Positions 1-9,785 of a stretch of 50,400 nucleotides of DNA are shown here, in pieces (within the stretch, counting starts at the first letter, position 1; each line of letters begins with the position of its first letter). The notes beneath the pieces were generated by a model, which had not been told where the DNA came from, made no database searches, and worked only from the letters and a program-made list of their open reading frames with translations. Made by a program: the position numbers and the translations under genes. Origin of the DNA: Comamonadaceae bacterium (GTDB lineage: Bacteria > Pseudomonadota > Gammaproteobacteria > Burkholderiales > Rhodocyclaceae); assembly GCA_029255645.1 (NCBI GenBank), contig JANLJE010000035.1, forward strand, positions 1-50,400. Direction: 5' to 3'.

Positions 1-13
1 GTTCAGACCTTGT

Positions 14-319
14 TCAGACGATGGAGAACAATTTACCAAAATTGGCGATTTCCAGAACCTGCTTCACATTGCCGCGCACATTCAGAAGCACCACCTGCTT
101 CTTCGCCGCCCCCGCCTTGTCCCGCAGCATGAGCAACATGCCGAGCGCGGAACTGTCCATGTAATCCACCTGGCCCAGATCGACCTGGAGCACCTGCACC
201 TGGGCATCTTCCAGCAGGGGATCGCAGGCGCTGCGAAATTCGCGGTGGCGGTTGAAATCGAAACGTCCGCTCAACGTGATCACGCCCTGGGCGCCTTCGG
301 TTTTTCCTGTAATCTGCAT
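14..319 (-). CDS. STAS-domain anti-sigma factor antagonist-like protein
   Basis: A 101-residue single STAS domain, the SpoIIAA/HsbA-type fold that binds partner proteins and is switched by serine phosphorylation. The signature DSSALG lies at residues 55-60, making Ser57 the likely phosphorylated serine by comparison with SpoIIAA. The ATG at 319 is preceded by GGAGG with 7-nt spacing; an open frame runs further upstream but has no such site. It is the last visible gene of the chemotaxis cluster, 61 bp after cheB. A sequence TAAAGTGT at 358-365 resembles a flagellar sigma-28 -35 element, but the matching -10 is poor. No kinase or PP2C phosphatase partner lies in the window; one could lie beyond the left edge. 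The domain is certain, the pathway is not. Confidence 0.85.
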   Translation of the reverse strand: MQITGKTEGAQGVITLSGRFDFNRHREFRSACDPLLEDAQVQVLQVDLGQVDYMDSSALGMLLMLRDKAGAAKKQVVLLNVRGNVKQVLEIANFGKLFSIV

Positions 320-380
320 CAAATAGCCTCCATTCCGTATTGCGCCGGAAAACGCCGACACTTTAGTAGGAATCCCCTCT

Positions 381-1445
381 TTAAGCCACGGCTTTGCCAA
401 ACGCGGCCAGGACCCGCCGCGCCATCTCGTCCAGCCCCACCACTTCATCGACGGCGCCGATCAGGAAAGCCTCCCGGGGCATGCCATAGACGACGCAACT
501 GGCTTCATCCTGGGCAAAGGTCCGGGCCCCCGCCTGGCGCATCCGGAGCAGACCCTGGGCACCGTCCTTGCCCATGCCGGTCAGCAGGACGCCCACGGCC
601 TGATTGCCCATCAGCGCTGCGGCGGAATCAAACAGCACATCGACGGCAGGGCGATGGCGATTGACCGGATCTGCTTTCGACAATTCGGTCACCACGCCAG
701 CTGCCGTCCGGCATACCCGCAGATGCGAATGGCCAGGCGCAATATAAACCATTCCCGGCGACACCTTTTCACCCCCTTGAGCCTCGATCACCGTGGGCTG
801 ACAAAGACTGTTGAGCCGGGCTGCGAAGGACGCGGTGAAGGTTTCCGGCATGTGCTGCACGATCAGGATCGGCGGGCAGTTGGCCGGCATGCCGAGCAGG
901 AACTCCTTGATCGCCTCCGTGCCCCCCGTGGAGGCCCCCAGGAAGATGACTTTTCCGGCTCCGCCGGACAGGGCGCGCACCGGAGCAAAGACCCGGCTGC
1001 CTGCGGCATCCTGATCTGCCGGACGGATCAGCCCCCGGCAGCGCAGCCGGGCTGCCTTGGCCGCCCGGATCTTGTCCGCCAGTTCGCGGCCATATTCTTC
1101 GAGGCTCAGGGCCGACCCGGCCCGGGGCTTGGCAATGAAATCCACTGCGCCCAGTTCGAGTGCCTTGAGGGTGGTTTCGGAGCCGGCCTGGGTAAAGGCG
1201 GATACCATCACCACCGGCATGGGCCGCAGGCGCATCAGTTTTTCCAGGAACGCCAGGCCATCCATCCCGGGCATCTGCACATCCAGGGTCAGCACATCGG
1301 GATTCATGGATTTGATCAGCTCGCGGGCACTCGCCGCATCGGGTGCCGTGCCCACCACCTCCAGGTCGGCAGCGCCATGGATGATCTCCGTCAATAGCTT
1401 GCGCATCAGCGCCGAATCATCGATTACGAGAACGCGTATCGTCAT
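381..1445 (-). CDS. cheB: Chemotaxis protein-glutamate methylesterase/glutamine deamidase CheB
   Basis: CheB removes methyl groups from receptor glutamates and is activated by phosphotransfer from CheA. The 354-residue product has the two expected parts. The receiver domain has the acidic pair Asp9-Asp10 and phospho-acceptor Asp55. The C-terminal esterase domain has catalytic Ser172 in GASTGG, His198 in QHMP and Asp294 in GKDG. Length and spacing match E. coli CheB closely (S164/H190/D286 there). The ATG at 1445 opens directly into the receiver. It follows cheD by 33 bp in the same transcript, completing the adaptation set cheR-cheD-cheB. Confidence 0.97.
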   Translation of the reverse strand: MTIRVLVIDDSALMRKLLTEIIHGAADLEVVGTAPDAASARELIKSMNPDVLTLDVQMPGMDGLAFLEKLMRLRPMPVVMVSAFTQAGSETTLKALELGAVDFIAKPRAGSALSLEEYGRELADKIRAAKAARLRCRGLIRPADQDAAGSRVFAPVRALSGGAGKVIFLGASTGGTEAIKEFLLGMPANCPPILIVQHMPETFTASFAARLNSLCQPTVIEAQGGEKVSPGMVYIAPGHSHLRVCRTAAGVVTELSKADPVNRHRPAVDVLFDSAAALMGNQAVGVLLTGMGKDGAQGLLRMRQAGARTFAQDEASCVVYGMPREAFLIGAVDEVVGLDEMARRVLAAFGKAVA

Positions 1446-1478
1446 AAAGCCCCTGTTGGGAAAAGCGGTGCCGCCGGC

Positions 1479-2084
1479 TCAAATGAACAATTCCACATCC
1501 CCCTCCACCTTGGCCGAAGCCAGCCGGCTCTGGTAGGCCTGTTCGCGGCTGAAAAGGGTATCGTTGTGGACCCGGTGCAGTTTCTTGACCAGCACCCGAC
1601 CGCTGTTGGGAAAGTAATAGACCTTGCGCGGATAGGAATCGAGCAGATCCTTGGCCACCACGGGAATTTTTTCAAGCGTCAGGAAATTCAGGACAAACTC
1701 GGCATTCCTGGCGCCGACATTGCTGCCGGAGAGGCTCTGCATGACCGCCCCGCCGCCAAACACCTTGGCCTCCAGCCGGTTGCGCCGGGCCCCCAGCTTG
1801 AGCAGGTGGTTGATCAGCACTTCCATGGCATAGGTCCCGTAACGGGCCGAGGACGCGACCAGATCCCGGCCGCCGCTTTCGGGCAGCATGAAGTGGTTCA
1901 TGCCGCCCACACCGCTGACCGTGTCGCGGATGCAGGCCGCGACGCAGGAACCCAGCACGGTGACCAGCACCATGTCCCGGGCGGTGACGAAGTATTCCCC
2001 CGGCAGGATCTTCGCCGCCTCACAATGGAAGCTGCGGTCCTGGTAGAAATTGCTGGCCAGATATTCCTCGTAGGCATGATCCAC
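1479..2084 (-). CDS. cheD: Chemoreceptor glutamine deamidase CheD
   Basis: CheD deamidates receptor glutamines to glutamates so that CheR can methylate them. The 201-residue protein carries the family motif LGSC with catalytic Cys47 and the downstream GGMNHF with His64. The start is a GTG at 2084, supported by a strong GGGGAGGAG ribosome site 8 nt upstream. The C-terminal residues are GDVELFI; the hexamer GDVELF also ends the otherwise unrelated receptor at 12446-13672. No cheC is visible, so CheD is not paired here with its usual CheC partner. It sits between cheR (17-bp gap) and cheB (33-bp gap). Confidence 0.96.
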   Translation of the reverse strand: MDHAYEEYLASNFYQDRSFHCEAAKILPGEYFVTARDMVLVTVLGSCVAACIRDTVSGVGGMNHFMLPESGGRDLVASSARYGTYAMEVLINHLLKLGARRNRLEAKVFGGGAVMQSLSGSNVGARNAEFVLNFLTLEKIPVVAKDLLDSYPRKVYYFPNSGRVLVKKLHRVHNDTLFSREQAYQSRLASAKVEGDVELFI

Positions 2085-2101
2085 GCGCAGGACTCCTCCC
2101 C

Positions 2102-3028
2102 TCAGCGGGGCTTGTTGGCCAGTTCATAAACCGTCTTGCCCAGGGAGCGGAACAAGTCCGCCGCGTGCAAAAAGCTCTCCGAATGCCCGGCAAACATCAG
2201 CCCGTCAGGCTGGAGCAGTGGCGCGAAGCGGGAAAGAATCTTGTACTGGGTCGGTTTATCGAAATAAATCATCACATTACGGCAGAAGATCACATCGAGT
2301 GGCCCGTTCACCGGCCAGACCGGATCGAGCAGGTTGATCTGCCGGAAGGTCAGCAAGCGGCGCAATTCGGGACGGACACTGACCTTCCCTTCCTGGGCGC
2401 CGGCCCCCTTGAGGAAGTAGCGTTTGAGTTGCTCCGGCGGAATCTTGTCGGTCCGGTCCAGGGGGTAGATGCCCTTTTCCGCCGTCGCCAGCACATTCGT
2501 ATCCAGGTCGGAGCAGAGGATGCTGACCTGTGGGCCGCCACCGGGAAAGGTATCCGCCACCGTCATGGCAATCGAATAGGGCTCCTCGCCGGTGGACGCC
2601 GCGCAGCACCAGATGTTGATCTGCTTGCGCGTCTGAGCCACCTTCTGCAGGTGCCTGGCCAGAATCGGAAAGTGGTGCGGCTCGCGGAAGAAGGAGGTCA
2701 GATTCGTGGTCAGGGCATTGATGAAGCGCTCCCACTCGAGCGCATCCTGGCCATGTTCCAGGTGATCCAGGTACTGGGAAAAGGACTTCATCCCCGTGGC
2801 CCTGAGGCGCCGGGCCAGGCGGGAATAGACCATGTCCTGCTTGGCCGCGGAGAGGGAAATGCCCGCATGGCCGTAGATCAACTTCCTGACCCGCTCGAAA
2901 TCGCCGGGCTTGAACTCGAATTCCCGGCTGGCAGAATCCAGGGGGCCATGGGTCATCGAAGCGCCGGCCTGGCGGATCGCGGCCAGGCGCTCGGCCAGGG
3001 AGAGGGGCTTTTTGCTGTCGGCAACCAT
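2102..3028 (-). CDS. cheR: Chemotaxis protein methyltransferase CheR
   Basis: CheR methylates receptor glutamates using S-adenosylmethionine. The roughly 308-residue protein has the all-helical N-terminal CheR_N region and a methyltransferase domain with CCAASTGEEPYS (SAM site) and FCRNVMIYF near the C-terminus. I start it at ATG 3028, only 5 bp after the receptor stop at 3034. A GTG at 3049 in the same frame would overlap the receptor gene and add seven residues. GGGAAGAG about 12 nt upstream of the ATG is the only ribosome-site candidate. Both neighbouring receptors end in a W-x-x-F pentapeptide of the kind CheR uses for docking. Confidence 0.95.
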   Translation of the reverse strand: MVADSKKPLSLAERLAAIRQAGASMTHGPLDSASREFEFKPGDFERVRKLIYGHAGISLSAAKQDMVYSRLARRLRATGMKSFSQYLDHLEHGQDALEWERFINALTTNLTSFFREPHHFPILARHLQKVAQTRKQINIWCCAASTGEEPYSIAMTVADTFPGGGPQVSILCSDLDTNVLATAEKGIYPLDRTDKIPPEQLKRYFLKGAGAQEGKVSVRPELRRLLTFRQINLLDPVWPVNGPLDVIFCRNVMIYFDKPTQYKILSRFAPLLQPDGLMFAGHSESFLHAADLFRSLGKTVYELANKPR

Positions 3029-3033
3029 GGGTT

Positions 3034-5883
3034 TCAGAACTCTTCCCACTCGTCATCGAGACTGGCCGGCAGGGCGGCCGGCTTCTTCGCCCCGAGCCGG
3101 GACGACGTTGCTCCGGAGGCAAACCCGGAAACCTCCACGCCCGGGGGCGGCAGGTGCATGCCCGGCGCGGGCCGCTGACCGGCACCGAGGCGGAACACGG
3201 AGACGGCCTCGGCCAGGCTCCTGGCCTGCTCCTCCAGGCTCTCTGCCGCTGCCGCCGCTTCTTCTACCAGGGCGGCGTTCTGCTGAGTCATCTCGTCCAT
3301 CTGGCTCACCGCCCGGCCCACCTGCTCGATGCCGGCGCTCTGCTCCCGGCTGGCTGCGGCAATGTCCGCCATGATCCCCGCCACCTGCTTGATCGAACTC
3401 ACCACCTCGGCCATGGTCCGCCCTGCCTGATCCACCAGCTTCGTGCCTAGTTCCACCTTTTCCACCGAGTCCGAGATCAAGGCCTTGATTTCCTTCGCTG
3501 CCCCGGCGCTGCGCTGCGCCAGATTCCTCACCTCCGTCGCCACCACCGCGAAGCCTCGCCCCTGCTCCCCCGCCCGCGCCGCTTCCACCGCCGCATTCAG
3601 CGCCAGAATGTTGGTCTGGAACGCAATCCCGTCGATCACCCCGATGATGTCCGCTATCTTGCTCGAGGACTGGTGGATGGCTCCCATGGTGTGCACCACC
3701 TCTTCCACCACCTGACCGCCCCGCTCCGCCACTCGCCGGGCACCATCCGCCAGCTGATTCGCTTCCCGGGCACTGTCCGCATTCACCTTCACCGTGCCGG
3801 TCAGCTCTTCCATGCTCGATGCCGTCTCTTCCAGACTCGAGGCCTGCTCCTCCGTCCGGCTCGACAGGTCCGTGTTCCCCGACGCAATCTCCTGCGCCGC
3901 CGTGTTGATCGCCTCGGTCGACTCCTGGATGCGCCCCACCAGTTCGCGCAACTGGGTCACGGTGGCATTGGCATCGTCCCGCAGCCGCCCCAGGGAACCC
4001 TGGTAGCCGGTATGCACGGTGGCAGAGAGGTCGCCCTTGGCCATCCGGGCCAGCAAAGCACCGATTTCGTTGACGGCCTGGCTGCTGGTTTCCAGCAACT
4101 GATTGATGCTGCCGCCCAGCTCCCGGTAGAAGCCTTCCAGGGCTTCGGCATCGAGACGGGCCTCCAGATCTCCGGTAGCGGCCTTGGCAATCAGGGCCGC
4201 CACTTCCTTCTGGGCAAAAATCTCGGCGGTGCGATCCACCCATTCCCCCACCGTTCCCAGGTGCTCGCCCTTGTCGTTGACGATGGGGTTGGTAATGACC
4301 AGATAGGTGCGGCCACCAATATTCATTTCCGTCTTGCGGGTTCCCTCAAGTTGGCGCAGGCGGGCCAGGGCCTCGTCCGGATTTTCGTAGAAAACACCGA
4401 TGCTGCTGCCAACAAAACTGGCCACCGAGAAGCCCGGCAGGCTCTCGCGCAGCGGCCCTTCAATGGCTTTGAGGGTCTGCAACAGGCCACGATTGGCGTA
4501 AATCACCCGGCCATCATTGTCGGCAATGCGGATGTTGCCAGAAACGAAATCGAGCGCATTCCTCACCCGCAGGTTTTCATCGGCCACCCGCCGGGCTTCC
4601 TGGACATCAAAGCCCAACCGGGTCTGCATCGATTCCAGGCCGAGCTCTACCTGGCCGATTTCATCACTGCGGGAGATATCCACCTTGTTGCGGTAGTTGC
4701 CGGCCGCCAGTTCCCGGAAAATACGCACCACCTCGCGCAGACGGCCATTGATGGCGCTCACGGTCATCAGGGAAATCGCGATACCGATCAGGAGCGCCGC
4801 CAGCACCCCCATCCCGGTCCACAACAAGACCTCGCCGCGCAGCGCCCGGGATTGTTTCATCTGGTCCCGGGACTGGCGTTCCTGGTAATCGTACAGGGTC
4901 TTGGCCATGGCTTCCGCCTTGCCCATGGCAGGATTGATCTGGCGCAGCAGCAGCACCTGTGCATCATCGAAACGGGCTTCGGCCAGGGCCTGGCGGGCGG
5001 GCGTCAAACCTTGCTCCACCAGCCCCTGCAGGGCGGCACTGAAGCCGTCGCGCATCTGCCGGTGTTGATCCTGATCGAAGTTTCCATTCTGCACATACTG
5101 ATGCCAATGCTGCTCAGCCGTCGCCATTGCCTTGCCCACGGCTTCGACGTGCACGCCAACCGGATGATCGTGCTGGCTGCCATAGGCATTTCCGGGAGCA
5201 TGCTGCAAGGCCAGCATCACCTGAGCCCGGGCATTTTCCATGGCGGTGCGCACCTGGCCCAGGTGCATCACCGGCACCGCACGGCCTTCATACATGCTCA
5301 CGGCGCTCTGGTGCATCCGGTCCAGGTTATAGACACCCAGCAGGGCCTGAACCACCAGAATCGAAAGCATGATGCCCGACAGCAGCAACAGCTTGCCCTT
5401 CACGGACAAGCGGAAAAAAGAGCCGCCACGGCCGCTCACCACCCGGCCCTTGACGATGCGGCGCCTACCCTGGCGCCCCTCCCGGAACAACGCGTAGGCC
5501 GCCTCGGCGGCAGCCACCGCTTCGCGGCCGGGCTTGCGCCGCACGGAGAGGTAGCCCAGCACCTGGCCCTGCTCGAAGAGGGGGGTGACGTGGGCCTCGA
5601 CCCAGTAGTGATCGCCGTTCTTGCAGCGGTTCTTGACCAGCCCCACCCAGGGCTCCCCGGCCTTGAGGCTTTTCCACATGTCGGCAAAGGCGGCCTCGGG
5701 CATGTCCGGATGGCGCACGATGTTGTGGGGCTGCCCCAGCAACTCCGCCTCCGTAAAGCCGCTGATGTCGAGGAAATCCTGGTTGATGTAGGTGATCTCG
5801 CCCTTCAGGTTGGTCTTCGAGACGATGATCACATCGTCCGCCAGGGGGACCTCGACGCCGGTTACGGGCTGATTGTTACGCAT
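3034..5883 (-). CDS. Aer-type methyl-accepting chemotaxis protein (PAS-TM-4HB-TM-HAMP-PAS-MCP)
   Basis: A 949-residue receptor. Residues 1-130 align with the FAD-binding PAS domain of E. coli Aer, keeping Asn34, Arg57, His58 and Asp60 in [11 protein letters not shown] first membrane helix (about 165-184), a mostly helical periplasmic segment resembling a four-helix bundle (about 190-345), a second helix (about 351-374) and HAMP follow. Then come a second PAS (about 435-555), a HAMP-like linker and the MCP signalling hairpin. The C-terminus EWEEF matches the CheR/CheB tether consensus. Residues about 648-899 are encoded by DNA identical to the next receptor gene. The cytosolic Aer-like PAS plus a periplasmic domain implies two inputs, probably internal redox and an external ligand; the ligand is unknown. 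Confidence 0.93.
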   Translation of the reverse strand: MRNNQPVTGVEVPLADDVIIVSKTNLKGEITYINQDFLDISGFTEAELLGQPHNIVRHPDMPEAAFADMWKSLKAGEPWVGLVKNRCKNGDHYWVEAHVTPLFEQGQVLGYLSVRRKPGREAVAAAEAAYALFREGRQGRRRIVKGRVVSGRGGSFFRLSVKGKLLLLSGIMLSILVVQALLGVYNLDRMHQSAVSMYEGRAVPVMHLGQVRTAMENARAQVMLALQHAPGNAYGSQHDHPVGVHVEAVGKAMATAEQHWHQYVQNGNFDQDQHRQMRDGFSAALQGLVEQGLTPARQALAEARFDDAQVLLLRQINPAMGKAEAMAKTLYDYQERQSRDQMKQSRALRGEVLLWTGMGVLAALLIGIAISLMTVSAINGRLREVVRIFRELAAGNYRNKVDISRSDEIGQVELGLESMQTRLGFDVQEARRVADENLRVRNALDFVSGNIRIADNDGRVIYANRGLLQTLKAIEGPLRESLPGFSVASFVGSSIGVFYENPDEALARLRQLEGTRKTEMNIGGRTYLVITNPIVNDKGEHLGTVGEWVDRTAEIFAQKEVAALIAKAATGDLEARLDAEALEGFYRELGGSINQLLETSSQAVNEIGALLARMAKGDLSATVHTGYQGSLGRLRDDANATVTQLRELVGRIQESTEAINTAAQEIASGNTDLSSRTEEQASSLEETASSMEELTGTVKVNADSAREANQLADGARRVAERGGQVVEEVVHTMGAIHQSSSKIADIIGVIDGIAFQTNILALNAAVEAARAGEQGRGFAVVATEVRNLAQRSAGAAKEIKALISDSVEKVELGTKLVDQAGRTMAEVVSSIKQVAGIMADIAAASREQSAGIEQVGRAVSQMDEMTQQNAALVEEAAAAAESLEEQARSLAEAVSVFRLGAGQRPAPGMHLPPPGVEVSGFASGATSSRLGAKKPAALPASLDDEWEEF
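3187..3941 (-). repeat. 755-bp perfect direct repeat, copy 1 (MCP signalling domain)
   Basis: Read base by base against 6134-6888 I find no mismatch over 755 bp, offset 2947. It covers the methylation helices and signalling tip of the receptor gene. Identity stops abruptly at both ends, where the two genes diverge to ordinary paralogue level. Synonymous sites are identical too, so this reflects recent gene conversion or duplication, not protein-level selection alone. Confidence 0.97.
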
Positions 5884-5913
5884 AGTGGCTCCAATTCATG
5901 CGGCAAGAAGCGC

Positions 5914-5974
5914 GGCAGGACAAGGCTGGGCCGGCAGGACAAGGCCGGCAGGACAAGGCCAGCAGGACAAGGCC
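5914..5974. repeat. Short tandem repeat between the two receptor genes
   Basis: Four copies of a 14-bp unit GGCAGGACAAGGCC (the first stretched to 19 bp, the third with one change to A) fill most of the 97-bp gap between the two receptor genes. It encodes nothing obvious and forms no terminator. It may mark the junction of the tandem gene duplication. Confidence 0.9.
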
Positions 5975-5980
5975 GGCACC

Positions 5981-8900
5981 TCAGAACTCTTCCCATTGAT
6001 CAACCTGCCCGGCGGGCATGTAGGCGGGTTTGCGGCTGCCGCTCTTGTGGGCCAGGCCATGCCGGGGGTTCACCACGGGGGCGGCCAGAGCTTGCGGCGC
6101 GGCAGGCCGGGGCTGCCGGCCAGCCGCGCCCTGGAGGCGGAACACGGAGACGGCCTCGGCCAGGCTCCTGGCCTGCTCCTCCAGGCTCTCTGCCGCTGCC
6201 GCCGCTTCTTCTACCAGGGCGGCGTTCTGCTGAGTCATCTCGTCCATCTGGCTCACCGCCCGGCCCACCTGCTCGATGCCGGCGCTCTGCTCCCGGCTGG
6301 CTGCGGCAATGTCCGCCATGATCCCCGCCACCTGCTTGATCGAACTCACCACCTCGGCCATGGTCCGCCCTGCCTGATCCACCAGCTTCGTGCCTAGTTC
6401 CACCTTTTCCACCGAGTCCGAGATCAAGGCCTTGATTTCCTTCGCTGCCCCGGCGCTGCGCTGCGCCAGATTCCTCACCTCCGTCGCCACCACCGCGAAG
6501 CCTCGCCCCTGCTCCCCCGCCCGCGCCGCTTCCACCGCCGCATTCAGCGCCAGAATGTTGGTCTGGAACGCAATCCCGTCGATCACCCCGATGATGTCCG
6601 CTATCTTGCTCGAGGACTGGTGGATGGCTCCCATGGTGTGCACCACCTCTTCCACCACCTGACCGCCCCGCTCCGCCACTCGCCGGGCACCATCCGCCAG
6701 CTGATTCGCTTCCCGGGCACTGTCCGCATTCACCTTCACCGTGCCGGTCAGCTCTTCCATGCTCGATGCCGTCTCTTCCAGACTCGAGGCCTGCTCCTCC
6801 GTCCGGCTCGACAGGTCCGTGTTCCCCGACGCAATCTCCTGCGCCGCCGTGTTGATCGCCTCGGTCGACTCCTGGATGCGCCCCACCACCTGGGTCAGCT
6901 GGTCCACCGTGGCATTGGCATCGTCCCGCAAGCGGGCGAAGGTCCCCTGGTAATCGCCTTCGATCTTGCGGGTCAGATCGCCCCGGGACAGGGAGCCCAG
7001 CACTTCGGCGACGGCCTGGAGGCCGCTGGAGGCGGCATCGAGCAACTGGTTCAGGCCCCGCGCCAGGCCCTCGACAAAACCCTCCTTGCCTTCCAGGCTG
7101 AGTCGCTGGCTGAAATCGCCCCGGGCCGCGGCAAAGACGATGCTCTGCACTTCCTGCTCCACGGCGACTTCCAGAGTCCGATCCTGCCACTCGGCCACGG
7201 AGCCCAGGTGCTCGCCCTGCTCATTGAGAACCGGGTTGGCCACCAACACCAGGGAGCGCCCGCCGATTTCCACTTTGGCGGTATGGGTCTTTTGCAGCCC
7301 AGCGAGCAGCCTGGCCTGATGCTCGGGCTGACGGTGGAAGATGTCGATGCTGGAACCCAGCAACTGGCTGGCGTCGAAATCCGCAAGCGCCTTGCGGATA
7401 TCGGCCTCGGCGGTCTTGAACAGATGCTCCACGGAGCGGTTGGTGTAGATGATGCGGCGATCCTGATCGGCAATCATCACCCCGGTGCTGACATTGTCCA
7501 GGGCGATCTTGATGCGGGTCATCTCGTCGGCTACCCGCCGGGTTTCCGTCAATTCAAAACCGAGGCGGCTCTGCATGCATTCCAGGCCTTGCAGCACCTT
7601 GCCGATTTCATCCTCCCGCCCCACGGCCACCGGATTGTCGTACTTGCCGGTCGCCATCCGGGCAAACACCGGCAGCACCTGCGCCTGTAGCGGCCGGGTG
7701 ATGAGGGCACGCACCAGCCAGGAGATGATCAGGACCAGGACCAGCACCACCGCCACGGCAGCGCCCCAGAGGTAGTGCGACAAGGAACGGGCGGCCGCAT
7801 TGAATTCATCCAGATAGGTGCCCCCGCCGATCAGCCAGTCCCAGGCCTCGACCGTGTCGAACAGGGTGATCTTTTCCCGCAACTGGCTTTCACCCAGTTC
7901 CTGATTGGCCCAGGGATAGTAGATTTCCCCCTGGCGGCGGGTGAGCATTGCCCGGATGAATTCCCGGCCCTCGGCATCCCTGGATTCCAGCAGGCTCTGG
8001 CCTTCCCGGGCGGGATGGATCAGGGCCTTGCCGAAATCGGGACCGGGCCGGGCATCGAGGACGAAGAAATAACCGCTGTCTCCGACCTTGACCTGCTTGA
8101 TCTGGGCCTTCAGTCCGGCCATCGCCTCGCTCACGTCCATGCCGGTAAACAGGGCGCCGACGACCTGCCCGCCGGCATCGCGGATGGGGCGGTAGGCGGT
8201 GTAGTAATCCTTGCCGAACAGGCGGGCCTTGCCGACATGGCTTTCACCGGCCAGCAGACGGGCATGAGCCGGGTGCTGCTTGCCCAGCAGGGTGCCGGTG
8301 GCCCGCTCGCCCTTTTCATTTTTGAGGGAAGTGCTGATCCGCAGAAAGTCATCCCCTTGCAAGGCAAAGATGGTGGCCACCGCATCAGCCTGGCGGCTGA
8401 AACCATCCACCTCATCGAAACGTTCATTCAGGGGCAGCCCCCCGTGCTTGAGGAGCGGCACCTCGCCACTGGCATCTAGTTCGAATTCCCCGGGCAATTG
8501 GCTGGCAAACAGCCGGTTCAGGCGCTCAGCCTCTTTTTCCAGGGCGCTGGCGCGCACTTCCACCATGCCCTTGATCAGAGCCAGGCTCTGAGACAGGCTG
8601 TCATGGCCCTGCTGCTCCAGGGTGTCGCCCATGCGGCTGCCGAGCAGGAAAGCCATCGCCGCCATCACGGCAAAGGCCGACACGGCGCTGCCGAAAATGA
8701 TCTTGGTAGCCAGTGGGGCGGCGCCCATGCGACGACCGAGGCGGGCCAGCAAGCGGCTGGAAACCACCTGTCCATGCTCGATCACCAGACCCCGGGCCCG
8801 TCCTTCGCGGAACAGGCGATAGGCCTGCTCGGCGGCAGCCACTTCGGCGCGGGAGGGCTTGCGCCGCACGGACAGGAAACCCACCAGCTGGCCCGCCTCG

Positions 8901-9208
8901 AATACGGGCGAGACATGGGCCTGGACCCAGTAATGATCGCCATTTTTACAGCGGTTCTTGACCAGCCCCACCCAGGGCATCCCGGCCTGCAGTCGTGCCC
9001 ACAGATCCCGGTAGGCTTCTTCCGGCATGTCCGGATGGCGGACAATGTTGTGGGGTTGCCCCAGCAGTTCCGCCTCGGTAAAGCCGCTGACATCCAGAAA
9101 GGCCTTGTTGGCATAGGTGATCCGGCCTTTCAGATCCGTTCTGGAAACGATGATGCAGTCATCGGCCAGGGGAACTTCATGACCGCTTACAGGCTGGTTA
9201 TTGCGCAT
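5981..9208 (-). CDS. Aer-type methyl-accepting chemotaxis protein with periplasmic Cache domain
   Basis: A 1075-residue receptor, paralogous to the preceding one. The N-terminal Aer-like PAS (1-135) again has Asn34, Arg57, His58 and Asp60. After a membrane helix at about 168-190 comes a long periplasmic region to about 475. Its second half (about 380-460, with DSGYFFVLD earlier and FDTVEAWDWLIGGGTYLDEF) is typical of Cache_3-Cache_2 small-molecule sensors. A second helix (about 476-500), HAMP, another PAS and the MCP hairpin follow. The C-terminus QWEEF is a CheR/CheB tether. Residues about 774-1025 are encoded by the 755-bp block identical to the neighbouring gene. It lies 66 bp after cheW. 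Ligand not predictable. Confidence 0.93.
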   Translation of the reverse strand: MRNNQPVSGHEVPLADDCIIVSRTDLKGRITYANKAFLDVSGFTEAELLGQPHNIVRHPDMPEEAYRDLWARLQAGMPWVGLVKNRCKNGDHYWVQAHVSPVFEAGQLVGFLSVRRKPSRAEVAAAEQAYRLFREGRARGLVIEHGQVVSSRLLARLGRRMGAAPLATKIIFGSAVSAFAVMAAMAFLLGSRMGDTLEQQGHDSLSQSLALIKGMVEVRASALEKEAERLNRLFASQLPGEFELDASGEVPLLKHGGLPLNERFDEVDGFSRQADAVATIFALQGDDFLRISTSLKNEKGERATGTLLGKQHPAHARLLAGESHVGKARLFGKDYYTAYRPIRDAGGQVVGALFTGMDVSEAMAGLKAQIKQVKVGDSGYFFVLDARPGPDFGKALIHPAREGQSLLESRDAEGREFIRAMLTRRQGEIYYPWANQELGESQLREKITLFDTVEAWDWLIGGGTYLDEFNAAARSLSHYLWGAAVAVVLVLVLIISWLVRALITRPLQAQVLPVFARMATGKYDNPVAVGREDEIGKVLQGLECMQSRLGFELTETRRVADEMTRIKIALDNVSTGVMIADQDRRIIYTNRSVEHLFKTAEADIRKALADFDASQLLGSSIDIFHRQPEHQARLLAGLQKTHTAKVEIGGRSLVLVANPVLNEQGEHLGSVAEWQDRTLEVAVEQEVQSIVFAAARGDFSQRLSLEGKEGFVEGLARGLNQLLDAASSGLQAVAEVLGSLSRGDLTRKIEGDYQGTFARLRDDANATVDQLTQVVGRIQESTEAINTAAQEIASGNTDLSSRTEEQASSLEETASSMEELTGTVKVNADSAREANQLADGARRVAERGGQVVEEVVHTMGAIHQSSSKIADIIGVIDGIAFQTNILALNAAVEAARAGEQGRGFAVVATEVRNLAQRSAGAAKEIKALISDSVEKVELGTKLVDQAGRTMAEVVSSIKQVAGIMADIAAASREQSAGIEQVGRAVSQMDEMTQQNAALVEEAAAAAESLEEQARSLAEAVSVFRLQGAAGRQPRPAAPQALAAPVVNPRHGLAHKSGSRKPAYMPAGQVDQWEEF
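6134..6888 (-). repeat. 755-bp perfect direct repeat, copy 2 (MCP signalling domain)
   Basis: Second copy of the block at 3187-3941, in the same orientation and reading frame. Outside it the two receptor genes match only at protein level, for example in the N-terminal PAS region, where many bases differ. Confidence 0.97.
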
Positions 9209-9274
9209 AGGTTTATCGATGCCTTGTTTATCTTGTTCACCACCCTGCCTTGGGCAGGACTCCCATCCATTCCA

Positions 9275-9769
9275 TCAATTGCCGGTATCGAGCAGATCCA
9301 TTTCCGGGCTGAGCATCAGCTGCTCGATGTCGGTGACGATCAGCATCCGCCCTTCCAGCGTCGCCAGGCCGAGGATGTAACGGGTATCGAAACTGGCGGA
9401 AAAATCGGGGGCCGGCCGGATCTCGGCAGGCTTGAGGCGGATCACGTCGGAGACGCTATCGACCACGATGCCCACCACCCGGCTTGCGACGTTGAGGATG
9501 ATCACCACCGTAAACGGGGTGTATTCCACCTCAGGCAGATGGAACTTGATGCGCAGGTCCACGATCGGCACGATGATGCCGCGCAGGTTGATGACCCCCT
9601 TGATGAAGGGGGGCGCGTTGGCGATCGAGGTCGGCTTCTCGTAGCCGCGGATTTCCTGGACCCGCAGGATGTCGATGGCGTACTCCTCCTGCCCCAGGGT
9701 GAAGGTGAGGAACTCACTGCTCGCCGGTTCCTCCTCACTGCGCTGGCTGAACCCTTGCATTTTTTCCAT
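9275..9769 (-). CDS. cheW: Chemotaxis coupling protein CheW
   Basis: CheW links receptors to the CheA kinase in the membrane array. The 164-residue protein is one CheW-like beta-barrel domain with [22 protein letters not shown] and [13 protein letters not shown] motifs. I use ATG 9769, which has GAGGAG five bases upstream; an in-frame GTG six bases earlier would overlap that ribosome site. It lies 16 bp after cheA. Length and motifs are typical of the family. Confidence 0.97.
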   Translation of the reverse strand: MEKMQGFSQRSEEEPASSEFLTFTLGQEEYAIDILRVQEIRGYEKPTSIANAPPFIKGVINLRGIIVPIVDLRIKFHLPEVEYTPFTVVIILNVASRVVGIVVDSVSDVIRLKPAEIRPAPDFSASFDTRYILGLATLEGRMLIVTDIEQLMLSPEMDLLDTGN

Positions 9770-9785
9770 GACCACTCCTCAGGCC

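Noticed and set aside
3673-6321. An 880-codon open frame on the plus strand opposite the receptor genes
   Set aside because: It is the antisense shadow of two well-identified GC-rich receptor genes, with no domain and His/Gly/Gln-rich composition typical of shadows. The same applies to long antisense frames opposite the RND genes (22332-26011), ccoN-ccoO (30462-32654), ccoI (33188-35227) and the diguanylate cyclase (36902-38635).
9244-9258. Hairpin between cheW and the second Aer-like receptor gene as a terminator
   Set aside because: Only a 6-bp stem with no T-run; more likely chance, and the genes appear to be one unit.
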